Below are positions 27,542 through 40,620 of a stretch of 64,000 nt of DNA, piece by piece. A program made the position numbers and the translations under genes. The notes beneath the pieces were generated by a model. That model had not been told where the DNA came from. It saw only the letters and a list, made by a program, of their open reading frames with translations, and ran no database searches. This stretch comes from Vogesella urethralis. Lineage in GTDB: Bacteria; Pseudomonadota; Gammaproteobacteria; Burkholderiales; Chromobacteriaceae. The stretch's first letter is position 1, and every line of letters starts with the position of its first letter. Where the stretch lies: the NCBI RefSeq assembly GCF_007644045.2, contig NZ_VMDW02000054.1, positions 1 through 64,000 of the forward strand. The letters are read 5' to 3'.

Positions 27542-27569
27542 AAAAAAACCGGCCGTAGCCGGTTTTTTT
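27542..27569. terminator. Bidirectional terminator downstream of glmM
   Basis: A7 and ACCGGC-type stem bases (27542-27553) pair with GCCGG plus T7 (27558-27569) around a CGTA loop. It ends the rlmE-ftsH-folP-glmM transcripts. Confidence 0.93.
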
Positions 27570-27584
27570 GCTTCAGTACAGCAC

Positions 27585-28916
27585 TCAGGCCGCTTCGATG
27601 GCGGCAGCGATACGGCTGGCCCAGTCATTCGCCAGCGCGGCATCGTCCGCCTCCACCATCACCCGTACCACCGGCTCGGTGCCGGACGGGCGCAGTACCA
27701 CGCGACCACGCCCGTGCAACGCCGCTTCGGCCTCTTGCAGCGGGCCGGCACTGGCGGCCTTCCAGTCCTGACCATTCAGGCGCACATTGATCATCTTTTG
27801 CGGGAACGGTGTCCAGTCGGCACAGATGGTAGCCAGATCAGTACCCAGCTCCTGAACCGCGGCCAACACCTGCAGGCAGGAAATGATGCCGTCGCCGGTG
27901 GAGTGCTTGTCCAGGCACAGGATATGGCCGGAGGCTTCACCGCCAACCTGCCAGCCATGCTGCCCCAGCAGCTCCAGTACGTAGCGGTCACCTACCTTGG
28001 CGCGGGCAAACGGCACGCCTTGGCGCTGCAGCGCCAGTTCCATCGCCATATTGGTCATCACGGTACCCACCACACCACCCGCCAGTTGGCCACGCGCAGC
28101 GCGCGCCTTGGCTACCACGTAGATCAGCTGGTCGCCGTCGTACAGATTACCGTCACGGTCAGCCATCATCAGGCGATCACCGTCGCCGTCCAGCGAGATG
28201 CCGAAGTCGGCACCGTGCTCGCGAACCGCCTTGGCAACCGCCTCCGGGTGAGTGGCACCGACGCCATCATTGATGTTGTAACCATTCGGCTGGTTACCGA
28301 TGGCAATCACCTCGGCACCCAGCTCGTGAAATACCTGCGGTGCGATGTGGTAAGTGGCACCGTGGGCGCAATCCACCACCAGTTTCAGGCCTTTGAGGTC
28401 CAGCTCGTTGGGGAAGGTGCTCTTGCAGAATTCGATATAACGCAGGTCGGCACCGTCAATGCGCTTGGCGCGGCCCAGCTCGCGCGACGTGCTGGTCTGC
28501 ATCGGCTGGTCCAGCATGGCTTCGATCTGCAGCTCCAAGGCGTCGTCCAGCTTCTTGCCGCCTTTGGCAAAAAACTTGATACCGTTATCCTGGAACGGGT
28601 TGTGCGAGGCGGAAATCATCACCCCGGCAGACAGGCGCAAGGCACGGGTAAGGTAGGCGATACCCGGCGTCGGCAGCGGGCCAGTCAGCAGCACGTTGAC
28701 ACCGGCTGCGGTGAAACCGGCTTGCAGGGCGGCTTCCAGCATATAGCCGGAGATACGGGTGTCCTTGCCGATGATGACGGTAGGATGTTCTTCATGCTCA
28801 TGGTCGACCAGCACTTTGCCAGCGGCATAGCCTAGACGCAGAGCAAACTCCGGCGTGATCGGAAACTTGCCCACTTCGCCGCGGACACCATCGGTACCAA
28901 AATACTTGCGCGTCAT
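27585..28916 (-). CDS. glmM: Phosphoglucosamine mutase
   Basis: This 443-residue enzyme converts glucosamine-6-phosphate to glucosamine-1-phosphate for peptidoglycan and lipopolysaccharide. The phosphorylated serine is Ser104 in ISASHNP, the metal loop is DGDGDR at 243-248, and the C-terminal phosphate-binding motif is [10 protein letters not shown]. It follows folP by 63 bases, the same order as in E. coli (ftsH-folP-glmM). Confidence 0.96.
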   Translation of the reverse strand: MTRKYFGTDGVRGEVGKFPITPEFALRLGYAAGKVLVDHEHEEHPTVIIGKDTRISGYMLEAALQAGFTAAGVNVLLTGPLPTPGIAYLTRALRLSAGVMISASHNPFQDNGIKFFAKGGKKLDDALELQIEAMLDQPMQTSTSRELGRAKRIDGADLRYIEFCKSTFPNELDLKGLKLVVDCAHGATYHIAPQVFHELGAEVIAIGNQPNGYNINDGVGATHPEAVAKAVREHGADFGISLDGDGDRLMMADRDGNLYDGDQLIYVVAKARAARGQLAGGVVGTVMTNMAMELALQRQGVPFARAKVGDRYVLELLGQHGWQVGGEASGHILCLDKHSTGDGIISCLQVLAAVQELGTDLATICADWTPFPQKMINVRLNGQDWKAASAGPLQEAEAALHGRGRVVLRPSGTEPVVRVMVEADDAALANDWASRIAAAIEAA

Positions 28917-28979
28917 CGCACGTCCTTCGATAAAGAAATTTGCCTGATTCTACCGCTATTGCTGCAATGTGTCGTGATG

Positions 28980-29831
28980 CTATGCAGATAACGCGTCACA
29001 AGCGGCCAGTACCTGCATGGCCTGCACCGTGGCTTTCACGTCATGCACGCGTATGATGCGCGCCCCGCCCTGCGCTGCCAGCAACGCGGCAGCCACGCTG
29101 GCACCCAGTCGCTGGTCTGCTGCCTGTTCGCCGGTAATGGCACCCAGCATGCTCTTGCGTGACAACCCCGCCAGTAACGGCACCCCGCTACGGGCGATCA
29201 ACTGCGGCAAGGCACGCAGCAGCGCCAGGTTGTGGGCTAGCGTTTTGCCAAAGCCAAAACCGGGGTCAATCAGCAACCGATCACGCGCCATGCCGGCATC
29301 GACACACACTTGCACGCGGCGAGCCAGGTAATCGCCCACTTCATCCACCACGTCCAGGTAATCAGGCCGCAGTTGCATGTTGTCCGGGTTGCCTTGCTTG
29401 TGCATCAGGCACACGCCAACGTTGGCCGCCGCCAGCAAGGGCAGAGCCCCCTCGTCTTCCAGTGCCGACACGTCGTTGATCAAGTCCACCAGCCCTTCCG
29501 CCAGAGCCGCCTGCATCACAACGGTACGGCGGGTATCCAGCGAAAGCGGCACCTGTAGCGCTACCAGCTCGCGCAAAACCGGCATCACACGCTGCAGCTC
29601 TTGCTCCGGGCTGACATAGGCGGCACCTGGGCGCGTGGACTCGCCGCCGATATCCAGAATATCGGCGCCCTCGGCCAACAGCTGCCTCGCGTGTGCCACC
29701 GCCGCCGCCACGTCGTCGTGACGACCACCATCCGAAAACGAATCCGGCGTCACATTCACAATCCCCATCACCAGAGGGCGGGACAAATCCAGCGTAAAAC
29801 GGCCGCAGGCAAAAGCAGACATGGCAGACAT
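28980..29831 (-). CDS. folP: Dihydropteroate synthase
   Basis: The enzyme joins p-aminobenzoate to the pterin pyrophosphate in folate synthesis and is the sulfonamide target. It has [15 protein letters not shown] and [11 protein letters not shown] motifs and the C-terminal RIIRVHDV. Several in-frame ATGs lie near the start (29843, 29831, 29822). The first lies against the stem of the upstream terminator, so 29831 or 29822 is more likely. A terminator between ftsH and folP suggests partly separate expression. Confidence 0.94.
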   Translation of the reverse strand: MSAMSAFACGRFTLDLSRPLVMGIVNVTPDSFSDGGRHDDVAAAVAHARQLLAEGADILDIGGESTRPGAAYVSPEQELQRVMPVLRELVALQVPLSLDTRRTVVMQAALAEGLVDLINDVSALEDEGALPLLAAANVGVCLMHKQGNPDNMQLRPDYLDVVDEVGDYLARRVQVCVDAGMARDRLLIDPGFGFGKTLAHNLALLRALPQLIARSGVPLLAGLSRKSMLGAITGEQAADQRLGASVAAALLAAQGGARIIRVHDVKATVQAMQVLAACDALSA

Positions 29832-29835
29832 CCAC

Positions 29836-29870
29836 ACAAACAAAAGAGCCGCAGCTTAAGCTGCGGCTCT
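29836..29870 (-). terminator. Terminator between ftsH and folP
   Basis: A perfect 26-base palindrome (29845-29870, AGAGCCGCAGC arms around TTAA) is followed on the minus strand by TTTTGTTTGT. It would end part of the rlmE-ftsH transcripts. Confidence 0.85.
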
Positions 29871-29887
29871 CGGGTGCGCAATAGCGC

Positions 29888-31792
29888 TTACAGTTCCTGG
29901 GCCGGTGTGGTGCTGACTTCCGGCGCAGGCGGTGCCGGCGGTTTGGTTTCCGGCGGGGCAAAACCACCACCCGGCTTCGGCGGGCGCGGCGGGCGGTTTT
30001 CCATGATGTCGCGAATTTGCTCGCGATCGATGGTTTCCCACTCGATCAGTGCCGCGGTCATCGCTTCTACCTTGTCGCGGTTTTCATCCAGCAACTTGAC
30101 GGCCAGCGCGTACTGCTCGTCCAGAATGCGGCGGATTTCTTGGTCTACCTGCTGCATGGTGGCTTCGGACAGGTTCTTGTGCGTGGTGACCGAGCGGCCC
30201 AGGAACACTTCGCCTTCGTTCTCGCCATACACCATCGGGCCCAGCTTGTCGGACATGCCGTAGCGGGTCACCATGTCGCGGGCAATGCTGGTAGCTCGCT
30301 CGAAGTCGTTGGAGGCCCCCGTGGAAATCTGGCCGGTGAACAGGTCTTCGGCTACGCGGCCGCCGAACAGCATGGTGATCTGCGCCAGCATCTGGTCTTT
30401 GTACAGCGAGAAGCGGTCTTGCTCCGGCAGCGACCAGGTCACACCCAGTGCACGGCCACGCGGGATGATGGTGACCTTGTGTACCGGGTCGCAGCCGGGC
30501 AGCAGCTCGCCGATGATGGCGTGGCCGGACTCATGGTAAGCGGTTTTCTTCTTGTCGTCGGGCTGGATGATCATGGACTTGCGCTCGGCGCCCATGAAGA
30601 TCTTGTCCTTGGCATCTTCAAAGTCCAGCATATCAACCAGGCGCTTGTTGCGACGGGCAGCAAACAGCGCCGCTTCGTTCACCAGGTTGGCCAGGTCGGC
30701 ACCGGACATGCCGGGGGTACCGCGTGCCAGAATGCCGGCTTCGACGTCGGCCGCGATCGGCACCTTGCGCATGTGTACGTTCAGGATCTGCTCACGGCCA
30801 CGGATATCCGGCAGCGGCACCACCACCTGGCGGTCGAAACGGCCAGGACGTTGCAGCGCCGGGTCCAGCACATCCGGACGGTTGGTGGCGGCGATCACGA
30901 TGACCGTCTGGTTGGTCTCGAAACCGTCCATTTCCACCAGCAACTGGTTCAGTGTCTGTTCGCGCTCGTCGTTGCCGCCGCCCAGGCCGGCGCCACGCTG
31001 GCGGCCAACCGCGTCGATCTCGTCAATGAAGATGATGCACGGTGCGTTTTTCTTGGCCTGCTCGAACATGTCGCGTACGCGGGAGGCACCGACACCGACG
31101 AACATTTCCACGAAGTCGGAACCGGAGATGCTGAAGAACGGCACCTTGGCTTCGCCGGCGATGGCCTTGGCCAGCAGCGTTTTACCGGTACCCGGGCTGC
31201 CTGCCAGCAGGATGCCGCGCGGGATGCGGCCGCCCAGGCTCTGGTAGCGGGTAGGGTCGCGCAGGTAATCGACGATCTCCTTCACCTCTTCCTTGGCCTC
31301 GTCACAACCGGCCACGTCGGCGAAGGTGACGGTGTTGGCGTCCTGGTCCAGCATGCGCGCCTTGCTCTTGCCGAACGAGAACGCACCGCCCTTCCCGCCG
31401 CCCTGCATCTGGCGCATGAAGAAGAACCACACGCCGATCAGCAGCAGCATCGGGAACCAGCTGATGAAGATGTTCATCAGCATCGACGGTTCTTCTTCCG
31501 GTTTGGCCGAGAAGCGCACGTTGTTCTGGATCAGCACGTCTACCAGCTTGGTATCCAGCGGCGCATAGGTGCTGAACTGGGTGCCGTCGGTACGCTTGCC
31601 ACGAATGATCTGCCCGCGCAGCGGGTTGCCCTCAATGGTCAGCGCTTGCACCTTGCCGGTTTCAACGTCGCTGATGAATTGCGAGTATTCGAGCGCGTTT
31701 TGCGGCTCACGGGTCTGGAACTGCTTGAAGACCGTCATCAGTACCAGCCCGATGATGACCCAGATTGCGATGTTTTTACCGATATTGTTCAC
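29888..31792 (-). CDS. ftsH: ATP-dependent zinc metalloprotease FtsH
   Basis: This 634-residue membrane AAA+ protease degrades misfolded membrane proteins and regulatory proteins. It has two N-terminal membrane helices (about 8-24 and 105-126), Walker A GSPGTGKT at 198-205, Walker [10 protein letters not shown] near 253-261, the second region of homology near 300-320, and the zinc site HESGH at 420-424. The proline-rich C-terminal tail is less conserved. GSP instead of GPP in Walker A is, to my knowledge, usual in Neisseriales. It lies 71 bases downstream of rlmE on the same strand. Confidence 0.97.
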   Translation of the reverse strand: MNNIGKNIAIWVIIGLVLMTVFKQFQTREPQNALEYSQFISDVETGKVQALTIEGNPLRGQIIRGKRTDGTQFSTYAPLDTKLVDVLIQNNVRFSAKPEEEPSMLMNIFISWFPMLLLIGVWFFFMRQMQGGGKGGAFSFGKSKARMLDQDANTVTFADVAGCDEAKEEVKEIVDYLRDPTRYQSLGGRIPRGILLAGSPGTGKTLLAKAIAGEAKVPFFSISGSDFVEMFVGVGASRVRDMFEQAKKNAPCIIFIDEIDAVGRQRGAGLGGGNDEREQTLNQLLVEMDGFETNQTVIVIAATNRPDVLDPALQRPGRFDRQVVVPLPDIRGREQILNVHMRKVPIAADVEAGILARGTPGMSGADLANLVNEAALFAARRNKRLVDMLDFEDAKDKIFMGAERKSMIIQPDDKKKTAYHESGHAIIGELLPGCDPVHKVTIIPRGRALGVTWSLPEQDRFSLYKDQMLAQITMLFGGRVAEDLFTGQISTGASNDFERATSIARDMVTRYGMSDKLGPMVYGENEGEVFLGRSVTTHKNLSEATMQQVDQEIRRILDEQYALAVKLLDENRDKVEAMTAALIEWETIDREQIRDIMENRPPRPPKPGGGFAPPETKPPAPPAPEVSTTPAQEL

Positions 31793-31863
31793 AAGAGCGT
31801 GCTCCTATGTGCCCTGGCTAGATGATGTGGTTGGTTTGATTGTAACCCCCGCATGGCAGGCTG

Positions 31864-32481
31864 TCAGCGACGGCCCTTGCCTAGCAGGTAAATTTCACTG
31901 GAGCGATCACGGGAGGCCTTGGGTTTGCGCGTTACCACATCGGTAAACAACTCGCGCATGGACTTCAGATAAGCCTGGAATTCGCTGCCCTGAAACACCT
32001 TGACCAGAAAATGGCCGCCGGGTTTCAGGTGATCACGGGCAAACTCCAGCGCCAGTTCGGTCAGGTGAAAGCTGCGAGCCTGATCCATGGCGCTCATTCC
32101 GGAGATATTGGGGGCCATGTCGGAAATTACAAGGTCCAGTTGACGGCCGCCCAGCAAGGTAACAAATTCGTCCAGCACTTCCTGCTCGCGGAAGTCGCCC
32201 TGGATGAAAGACACGTCGGCAATCGGGTCCATCGGCAGGATGTCCAGTGCAAACACCTTGCCCTTGTTGCCCACCAGCCGCGCCGCCACTTGCGACCAGC
32301 TCCCCGGAGCAGACCCCAGATCGGCCAGCACGGTTCCCGGGCCGATCAATTTATCTTTTTCGTTGATCTCCAGCAGCTTGTAGGCTGCACGGGCACGGTA
32401 GCCGTCTTTCTTGGCCATGTGCACGTAGTGATCGTTGACGTGTTCCTGTAGCCAGACATTGCTGGAAGTGCTGCGCGCCAT
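31864..32481 (-). CDS. rlmE: 23S rRNA 2'-O-ribose U2552 methyltransferase RlmE
   Basis: This 205-residue methyltransferase has the K-D-K-E tetrad at Lys35, Asp121, Lys161 and Glu196 and the SAM loop LADLGSAPGSWSQ. It modifies U2552 of 23S rRNA during 50S assembly. The rlmE-ftsH pair is conserved in proteobacteria, and yhbY is divergent here as in E. coli. Confidence 0.96.
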   Translation of the reverse strand: MARSTSSNVWLQEHVNDHYVHMAKKDGYRARAAYKLLEINEKDKLIGPGTVLADLGSAPGSWSQVAARLVGNKGKVFALDILPMDPIADVSFIQGDFREQEVLDEFVTLLGGRQLDLVISDMAPNISGMSAMDQARSFHLTELALEFARDHLKPGGHFLVKVFQGSEFQAYLKSMRELFTDVVTRKPKASRDRSSEIYLLGKGRR

Positions 32482-32655
32482 GCTTGTTTCCTGTTTTCTG
32501 TCGCTTTCCCTATCGGGAACTATAAATACAATACGCCCGAATGCCAGCTATAACGGCACTCACGGCCAAGCCGGGGCAGGGAATGCGGTTTAACCCTGTG
32601 AACCAACCCCGTTTTTTAGTAAAATCGTTTTTTAATCTGAAACTTGAAGCGTTAC

Positions 32656-32982
32656 ATGAAAATTGAACTGACAGCCGTCGAGCGTACTTATCTGAAAGGT
32701 CTGGCCCATTCGCTGAACCCGGTGGTAATGATCGGCAACAACGGCCTGACCGACTCCGTGATCCGTGAAATCGCCATCAGCCTGGACGCCCACGAGCTGA
32801 TCAAAGTCCGCGTGCTCGGCGACGACCGCGATGCCCGCGTTGCCATGTACGAACAGATCTGCAACGACCTGAGCGCGGCACCGGTGCAACACATCGGCAA
32901 ACTGCTGGTGCTGTACCGCCCGTCGGACAAAAAGCTGATCGATCTGCCCAAGAGCAAGAAAGCGCTGAAGGCCCGCCCGTAA
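32656..32982 (+). CDS. yhbY: CRM-domain RNA-binding protein YhbY
   Basis: This 108-residue protein is a single CRM domain (LTAVERTYLKGLAHSLNPVV, then GNNGLTD and the GxxG-type loop) that associates with pre-50S particles. Start 32656 (ATG) is preferred over TTG at 32644. A -10-like TAAAAT lies at 32620-32625. The gene ends at a palindromic terminator. Confidence 0.92.
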   Translation: MKIELTAVERTYLKGLAHSLNPVVMIGNNGLTDSVIREIAISLDAHELIKVRVLGDDRDARVAMYEQICNDLSAAPVQHIGKLLVLYRPSDKKLIDLPKSKKALKARP

Positions 32983-33002
32983 GCCGGCCCGGCAACTCAG
33001 CA

Positions 33003-33028
33003 AAAAGCGGTGGCATGCCACCGCTTTT
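33003..33028. terminator. Bidirectional terminator
   Basis: A perfect palindrome with AAAAGCGGTGGCA/TGCCACCGCTTTT arms lies between the convergent yhbY and DUF4149 genes. Confidence 0.93.
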
Positions 33029-33038
33029 CGTTTGCGCG

Positions 33039-33470
33039 TCAGTTATCGCTGCGTAGCAGGTACGCGAGGCCCATCAGGCTCTGCACCAGATAGATCAGGC
33101 TGGAGATGGCGTGCCAGGTAGCGAAACCGCCGCCAAATAAACCCTCGGCCGCCTGGTTCATCTGCGCCTTCAGCGCCGCAATCATCGGCGTCACACCGAA
33201 GTGATTGATGACGATGCAGGCCAACATGCCCAGCAGCAGCCAGAACGGTGCCTGTTTCAGGCCGCGTGCGCCCTGACGCATGACGTAATCCGCCATCAGG
33301 AACACGCTGCACACCAGGCCCACCCAGGCGATGGCAGCAAACAGCCTGCCCGCCACCATGCCGGCGGTCACTTTATCCAGTGCGGCAAACAGCACCGGCG
33401 TCACGATGATGCCGATGACCCACATGCCCCCGATCCAGAAAGTCCGGGCAATGGCGCGCAAACCGTTCAT
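33039..33470 (-). CDS. DUF4149 family membrane protein
   Basis: This 143-residue protein has four predicted membrane helices, with the family-like FWIGGMWVIGIIVTPVLF and FATWHAISSLIYLVQSLMGL. Function is unknown. Start 33470 is chosen for the AGGGG ribosome site just upstream. In related genomes a DUF4149 gene often follows greA, as here (33531-34007 is greA), so they may form one operon. Confidence 0.8.
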   Translation of the reverse strand: MNGLRAIARTFWIGGMWVIGIIVTPVLFAALDKVTAGMVAGRLFAAIAWVGLVCSVFLMADYVMRQGARGLKQAPFWLLLGMLACIVINHFGVTPMIAALKAQMNQAAEGLFGGGFATWHAISSLIYLVQSLMGLAYLLRSDN

Positions 33471-33498
33471 GCTTTCCCCTTGATCATGCTTGCTCAAG

Positions 33499-33508
33499 GT
33501 TGGCCGCA
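33499..33508 (+). repeat. Copy of the GTTGGCCGCA word
   Basis: An exact copy in the long form CAAGGTTGGCCGCACG lies just after the greA stop codon. Confidence 0.8.
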
Positions 33509-33530
33509 CGCAGCGCGGCCGGCCTCAGGC

Positions 33531-34007
33531 TCAGATGTACAGTACGTCCAGGATTTCGTATTCGCGGATGCCGCCCGGGGCCATCACTTCGGCCACGTCG
33601 CCGGCTTCCTTGCCGATCATGGCGCGCGAAATCGGCGAATTGATCGACACTTTGCCTTCCTTGATGTCGGCTTCGTCGTCGCCCACGATCTGGTAGGTCA
33701 CTTCTTCGTCGCTTTCCAGATCCAGCAGCTTGACGGTGGCGGCAAACACCACGCGGCCGTCAGCGTTCAGCTCGGTCGGGTCGATGATCTGCGCGTTGGA
33801 AACCTTGGCTTCCAGCTCGGCGATGCGGCCTTCCACGAAAGCCTGGCGTTCTTTGGCGGCTTCGTACTCGGCGTTTTCCGACAGGTCGCCCTGGGCACGT
33901 GCCTCGGCGATGGCCTCGATCACCGACGGACGCTCTACGCTCTTGAGGCGTTGCAGCTCGGCCTTGAGCATTTCGGCTCCACGTACGGTCAACGGGACTT
34001 TGATCAT
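33531..34007 (-). CDS. greA: Transcription elongation factor GreA
   Basis: This 158-residue factor has an N-terminal coiled coil with the acidic tip ([15 protein letters not shown]) that enters the RNA polymerase channel, and a C-terminal FKBP-like domain. It stimulates cleavage of backtracked RNA. It lies downstream of carB on the same strand, separated by a stem-loop. Confidence 0.96.
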   Translation of the reverse strand: MIKVPLTVRGAEMLKAELQRLKSVERPSVIEAIAEARAQGDLSENAEYEAAKERQAFVEGRIAELEAKVSNAQIIDPTELNADGRVVFAATVKLLDLESDEEVTYQIVGDDEADIKEGKVSINSPISRAMIGKEAGDVAEVMAPGGIREYEILDVLYI

Positions 34008-34052
34008 GTGTCTATTCTCCGGGGGCCTCTGGCGGCCCCATGATAAAAGCGT

Positions 34053-34077
34053 AAGCCGCCGTACGAGACGGCGGCTT
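34053..34077 (-). terminator. Stem-loop between carB and greA
   Basis: AAGCCGCCGT (34053-34062) pairs with ACGGCGGCTT (34068-34077). On the minus strand it is followed by ACGCTTTTATC, a weak terminator tail. Confidence 0.65.
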
Positions 34078-34132
34078 GGCAGGACGTTGGTGTCAGCCGG
34101 AATTGTAACGGGATTTCACGTGCGGTTCAAAG

Positions 34133-34142
34133 GTTGGCCGCA
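34133..34142 (+). repeat. Copy of the GTTGGCCGCA word
   Basis: An exact copy in the long form AAAGGTTGGCCGCACG lies 12 bases after the carB stop codon. Confidence 0.8.
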
Positions 34143-34154
34143 CGTGACGCCGTA

Positions 34155-37364
<3,210 letters not shown>

Positions 37365-37396
37365 GGTTATCGCTCAATTCAATTCAATTATTCAAT

Positions 37397-38044
37397 TCAC
37401 AGACTGGCTGCGGCCAACTTGGCGCCAAAGCCGATGAACATCGCCCCGACCGAGCCGCCCATGGCGGCCGACAAGCGGCGGCGGCGGCGGAAGGCGTCGG
37501 CCAGATGACTACCGGCCAGGATGATCATCGTCAGGTACAGCAGGCTGAAGCACTGCACGATGGTGCCCAGCACGGCAAACGTCAGCGCCGGGTAGGCATA
37601 GGCCGGATCGACGAACTGCACGAAGAACGATACGAAAAACAGGATCGCTTTCGGGTTCATCAGGCTGATCAGCAGCGCCTTGCGGAACGGGTTGGCCGCA
37701 TCGACCTGCCGCGCTTCGGCCGCCGCCTGCGGCTGCGCAGCACGGCGCCACGCCTGCCAGCCGCCTTTCAGCATGTTCAGGCCGATCCAGGCCAGGTAGC
37801 CGCCACCCAGGTACTTCACGATGGCAAACAGCGCCGGGTTGGTCTGCAGCAGGCCGGCAGCACCGGTGGCTGCCAGCGTCATCAGGATCAGGTCGCCGGT
37901 AAACACCCCGGCGGCACCGGCAAAGCCGGCGCGCGCACCACGCTGGGCTGCGACGGACAGCACGTACATCGAGTTGGGCCCCGGCAGCAGGATGATGAAA
38001 ATGGTGCCGAGGATGTAGGTGGTGAGGTCGGTAATGCCCAGCAT
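37397..38044 (-). CDS. LysE/RhtB family amino-acid exporter inside the car operon
   Basis: This 215-residue membrane protein has six predicted helices and the LysE-type N-terminus ILLPGPNSMYVLSVAAQRGA with the later NPKAILFFVSFF motif. Such proteins export amino acids or related compounds. It lies 13 bases after carA and 32 bases before carB on the same strand, so it is expected to be co-transcribed with carbamoyl-phosphate synthase. Start 38044 is used because it gives the family N-terminus. The substrate is unknown; a link to arginine or pyrimidine metabolism is only suggested by position. Confidence 0.88.
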   Translation of the reverse strand: MLGITDLTTYILGTIFIILLPGPNSMYVLSVAAQRGARAGFAGAAGVFTGDLILMTLAATGAAGLLQTNPALFAIVKYLGGGYLAWIGLNMLKGGWQAWRRAAQPQAAAEARQVDAANPFRKALLISLMNPKAILFFVSFFVQFVDPAYAYPALTFAVLGTIVQCFSLLYLTMIILAGSHLADAFRRRRRLSAAMGGSVGAMFIGFGAKLAAASL

Positions 38045-38057
38045 GATGGTCTCCCGA

Positions 38058-39185
38058 TCAGGCGCGTTCGGCCATGGCGGCGATGAAACGGTCAAACAGG
38101 TAGGCGACGTCTTCCGGGCCCGGGCTGGCTTCCGGGTGGCCCTGGAACGAGAACGCCGGGCGGTCGGTCAGCGCAATGCCCTGCACGGTCTGGTCGAACA
38201 GCGAACGATGCGTCACGCGCACGTTGGCTGGCAGGCTGGATTCGTCCACCTGGAAGCCGTGGTTCTGGCTGGTGATCATCACGCGGCCGCTGTCGAGGTC
38301 CTGCACCGGGTGGTTGGCACCGTGGTGGCCGAACTTCATCTTGGATGTCTTGGCACCACTGGCCAGACCCAGCAGCTGGTGACCCAGGCAAATGCCGAAT
38401 ACCGGCAGCTTGGTGTCGAGGATCTCGCGGATGGCGGTAATCGCGTAGTCACACGGTTCCGGGTCGCCCGGGCCGTTGGACAGGAACACGCCGTTCGGGT
38501 TGAGCGCCAGCACGTCCTTGGCCGGGGTTTGGGCCGGCACCACGGTCAGCTTGCAGCCACGCTCGGCCAGCATGCGCAGGATGTTGTGCTTGACGCCGAA
38601 GTCGTAGGCCACCACGTGGAACGGGGTGTCGGTCTGTTCGGTGTAGCCCTGGCCCAGGCGCCACTCGCGCAGGTTCCAGCTGTAGCTTTCCTTGCAGCTC
38701 ACCACCTTGGCCAGATCCTGGCCTGCCATGCTGCCAAAACCGCGGGCCAGTTCAACGGCACGGGCTTCGTCGATGTCACCGGCCATGATGCAACCGGCCT
38801 GGGCACCTTTTTCACGCAGGATGCGGGTGAGTTTGCGGGTATCGATGTCGGCAATGGCGACAACGTTGTTCTTCACCAGATAATCGGACAGCGAGTCTTC
38901 TGAACGGAAGTTGCTGTGCAACAGCGGCAGATCGCGAATGATCAGGCCGGATGCAAAAACGGCGCCGGACTCGGTATCTTCCGAGTTGGCGCCGACGTTT
39001 CCAATATGGGGATAGGTCAGAGTGACGATTTGCCGGGTATAGGACGGATCGGTAAGGATTTCCTGATAACCGGTCATGGCGGTATTGAATACCACCTCTC
39101 CGACGGTGTGGCCGCTGGCTCCGATGGCAACGCCTTTGAAAAGGGTGCCGTCAGCCAAGGCTAGAATCGCGGGTACGGTTGTCAC
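38058..39185 (-). CDS. carA: Carbamoyl-phosphate synthase small subunit
   Basis: This 375-residue glutaminase subunit has the class I amidotransferase nucleophile Cys266 in [10 protein letters not shown] and a His-Glu pair in [11 protein letters not shown]. It channels ammonia to CarB. It is the first gene of carA-exporter-carB, with a good minus-strand promoter and a leader hairpin upstream. Confidence 0.97.
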   Translation of the reverse strand: MTTVPAILALADGTLFKGVAIGASGHTVGEVVFNTAMTGYQEILTDPSYTRQIVTLTYPHIGNVGANSEDTESGAVFASGLIIRDLPLLHSNFRSEDSLSDYLVKNNVVAIADIDTRKLTRILREKGAQAGCIMAGDIDEARAVELARGFGSMAGQDLAKVVSCKESYSWNLREWRLGQGYTEQTDTPFHVVAYDFGVKHNILRMLAERGCKLTVVPAQTPAKDVLALNPNGVFLSNGPGDPEPCDYAITAIREILDTKLPVFGICLGHQLLGLASGAKTSKMKFGHHGANHPVQDLDSGRVMITSQNHGFQVDESSLPANVRVTHRSLFDQTVQGIALTDRPAFSFQGHPEASPGPEDVAYLFDRFIAAMAERA

Positions 39186-39230
39186 TGGCTGGCTCCTGAA
39201 TAATGGTCTTTTGAATCGCTTTATATAACA

Positions 39231-39263
39231 AACGGGACACCACGCCGCAGCGCTTGTCCCGTT
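39231..39263 (-). promoter_or_regulatory. Stem-loop in the carA leader
   Basis: AACGGGACA (39231-39239) pairs with TGTCCCGTT (39255-39263) with a 15-base loop. It lies downstream of the predicted start site and about 45 bases before the carA start codon, and on the minus strand is followed by a T/A-rich stretch. It could be an attenuator. Confidence 0.5.
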
Positions 39264-39278
39264 CGGTTAAACTTTTCG

Positions 39279-39306
39279 ATTATAACCCGATTTTCTGTTT
39301 TTTCAA
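39279..39306 (-). promoter_or_regulatory. carA promoter
   Basis: On the minus strand TTGAAA (39306-39301) and TATAAT (39284-39279) are spaced by 16 bases, a near-consensus sigma-70 promoter about 95 bases upstream of carA. Confidence 0.75.
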
Positions 39307-39355
39307 TGGTTTTTCCGGAACAATTTTTCGCTTATCAACAAAAACAGGCACTTGC

Positions 39356-39365
39356 TGCGGCCAAC
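39356..39365 (-). repeat. Copy of the GTTGGCCGCA word
   Basis: An exact copy lies 30 bases after the gspN stop codon, in the gap before the carA promoter region. Confidence 0.8.
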
Positions 39366-39394
39366 CTGTCCGGCAGGCACAGTTGACGAAAACG

Positions 39395-40126
39395 TCAACG
39401 CAGCTGCCAGGCCACGCTGGTGGGGCCATTCGGCTGACCCAGCATCAGCAATACCGGTTTCAGCGCCTCATAATCGCCAGATTCGCTAGCGGCGGTGCCG
39501 GCAAACTGCAGGCCGTTACCACTATAGCTGCCCTGCCCCTGCATTTGCAGCGGGCCGTGCACGGTACGCAGGGTCAGCAGCACCTGGCTGCCCTGCCCTT
39601 GCGCGTCCAGCGCATAGCTGCCAAACGGCTGCAGTCGCGACAACGGCGAGCTGGCCGCCTGCCAGCCCAGCATGGCCGCGCCTTGCACCTGACCACCGGC
39701 CAGCAGCCACTGCGGTACGTGCAGCTGCAGCACGCCGCCCAGCCGCGCGCTGTGCCAGCGTGGCGAAAAGGCGGTCACCGCCGCCACCGGCACCTGCAGC
39801 TGCAGGTTTTCCACCGTCACACCGCCCCACTGCAACCGCGCCTGGGCTATCGTGCCGTCGCTATCGATCTGCCAGCCCAGTGCCAGCTGCCGCAAGGCGG
39901 TCGGTTGCCAGCGCCACGCCAGCCGTGACATCGGCAGTACCTCGCCGGAGGCGGCCACGTACATCAACTGCCCCTCGCCCTGCCACACAGTGCCACTGGC
40001 CGCCGCCAGCCGCCACCGCTGGCCGGTAGCCGCCGCCAGCCGTGCGTCCAGCAGGCTAGCCGGCAGATGGGCCAGTAAAGAAGCGCTGCCCACCAGCAGC
40101 AGCATCAGCCACGCACCACGCCTCAT
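39395..40126 (-). CDS. gspN: Type II secretion system protein N
   Basis: This 243-residue inner-membrane protein has one N-terminal helix and a periplasmic domain with the GspN-like SGTVWQGEGQL stretch. Its exact role in the secretion machine is unclear; it is not present in every system. It is the last gene of the gsp operon and overlaps gspM by four bases. Confidence 0.85.
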   Translation of the reverse strand: MRRGAWLMLLLVGSASLLAHLPASLLDARLAAATGQRWRLAAASGTVWQGEGQLMYVAASGEVLPMSRLAWRWQPTALRQLALGWQIDSDGTIAQARLQWGGVTVENLQLQVPVAAVTAFSPRWHSARLGGVLQLHVPQWLLAGGQVQGAAMLGWQAASSPLSRLQPFGSYALDAQGQGSQVLLTLRTVHGPLQMQGQGSYSGNGLQFAGTAASESGDYEALKPVLLMLGQPNGPTSVAWQLR

Positions 40127-40620
40127 GCTTCCCCCCCGGCGTGCGCCAGCACCGCATCGAGTTTCACCCGCCCCGGGCCGGCGGCATCGGCTTGCAAGCG
40201 CAGAATGCGCACCTGTTGTGCCGCCAGCGTGCCGGTGGCTTTCACCCAGTCGTCAAACGCTACCTCGCCGCTGACGCGCACGCCAAAACCGCCCTCTTCC
40301 GCCAACTGCAAGTTGCCCAGCCCGGCCTGCTGCAACAGCGGTTGCAGCATCAGCTTGAGCTCGGCGGCGGCCAACGGCGCCACTTCGGCTTGCGGCTTCA
40401 GCCCGCGTGCCTCGCTGGCCAGCGTCGCCACCAGCTGTTTCTCGGCCTGCAAGCCGGCGACCGAGGCGGCCAGCCTGGCCGACTGGCGGTGCGCCGGCTC
40501 CCATAGCGCCACATAGAACAACGCGCCGCCCAGCACGATGGCCATCAGCAGCAACAGGCGCTGCTCGCGCTGCGACAGCTGCTGCCAGCGCTGCCGGCCT
40601 TGATTGATCAGGTTCTGCAT
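40123..40620 (-). CDS. gspM: Type II secretion system protein M
   Basis: This bitopic protein of 165 residues has a short cytoplasmic N-terminus, one helix (about 24-42, LLLLMAIVLGGALFYVALW) and a periplasmic coiled-coil and ferredoxin-like domain. It supports GspL in the inner-membrane platform. Start 40620 overlaps the gspL stop codon (TAATG). Confidence 0.88.
   Translation of the reverse strand: MQNLINQGRQRWQQLSQREQRLLLLMAIVLGGALFYVALWEPAHRQSARLAASVAGLQAEKQLVATLASEARGLKPQAEVAPLAAAELKLMLQPLLQQAGLGNLQLAEEGGFGVRVSGEVAFDDWVKATGTLAAQQVRILRLQADAAGPGRVKLDAVLAHAGGEA

Noticed and set aside
30994-31210. FtsH Walker A written GSPGTGKT instead of GPPGTGKT as a possible defect
   Set aside because: The lysine and threonine needed for ATP binding are present, and I regard the variant as normal for this lineage.
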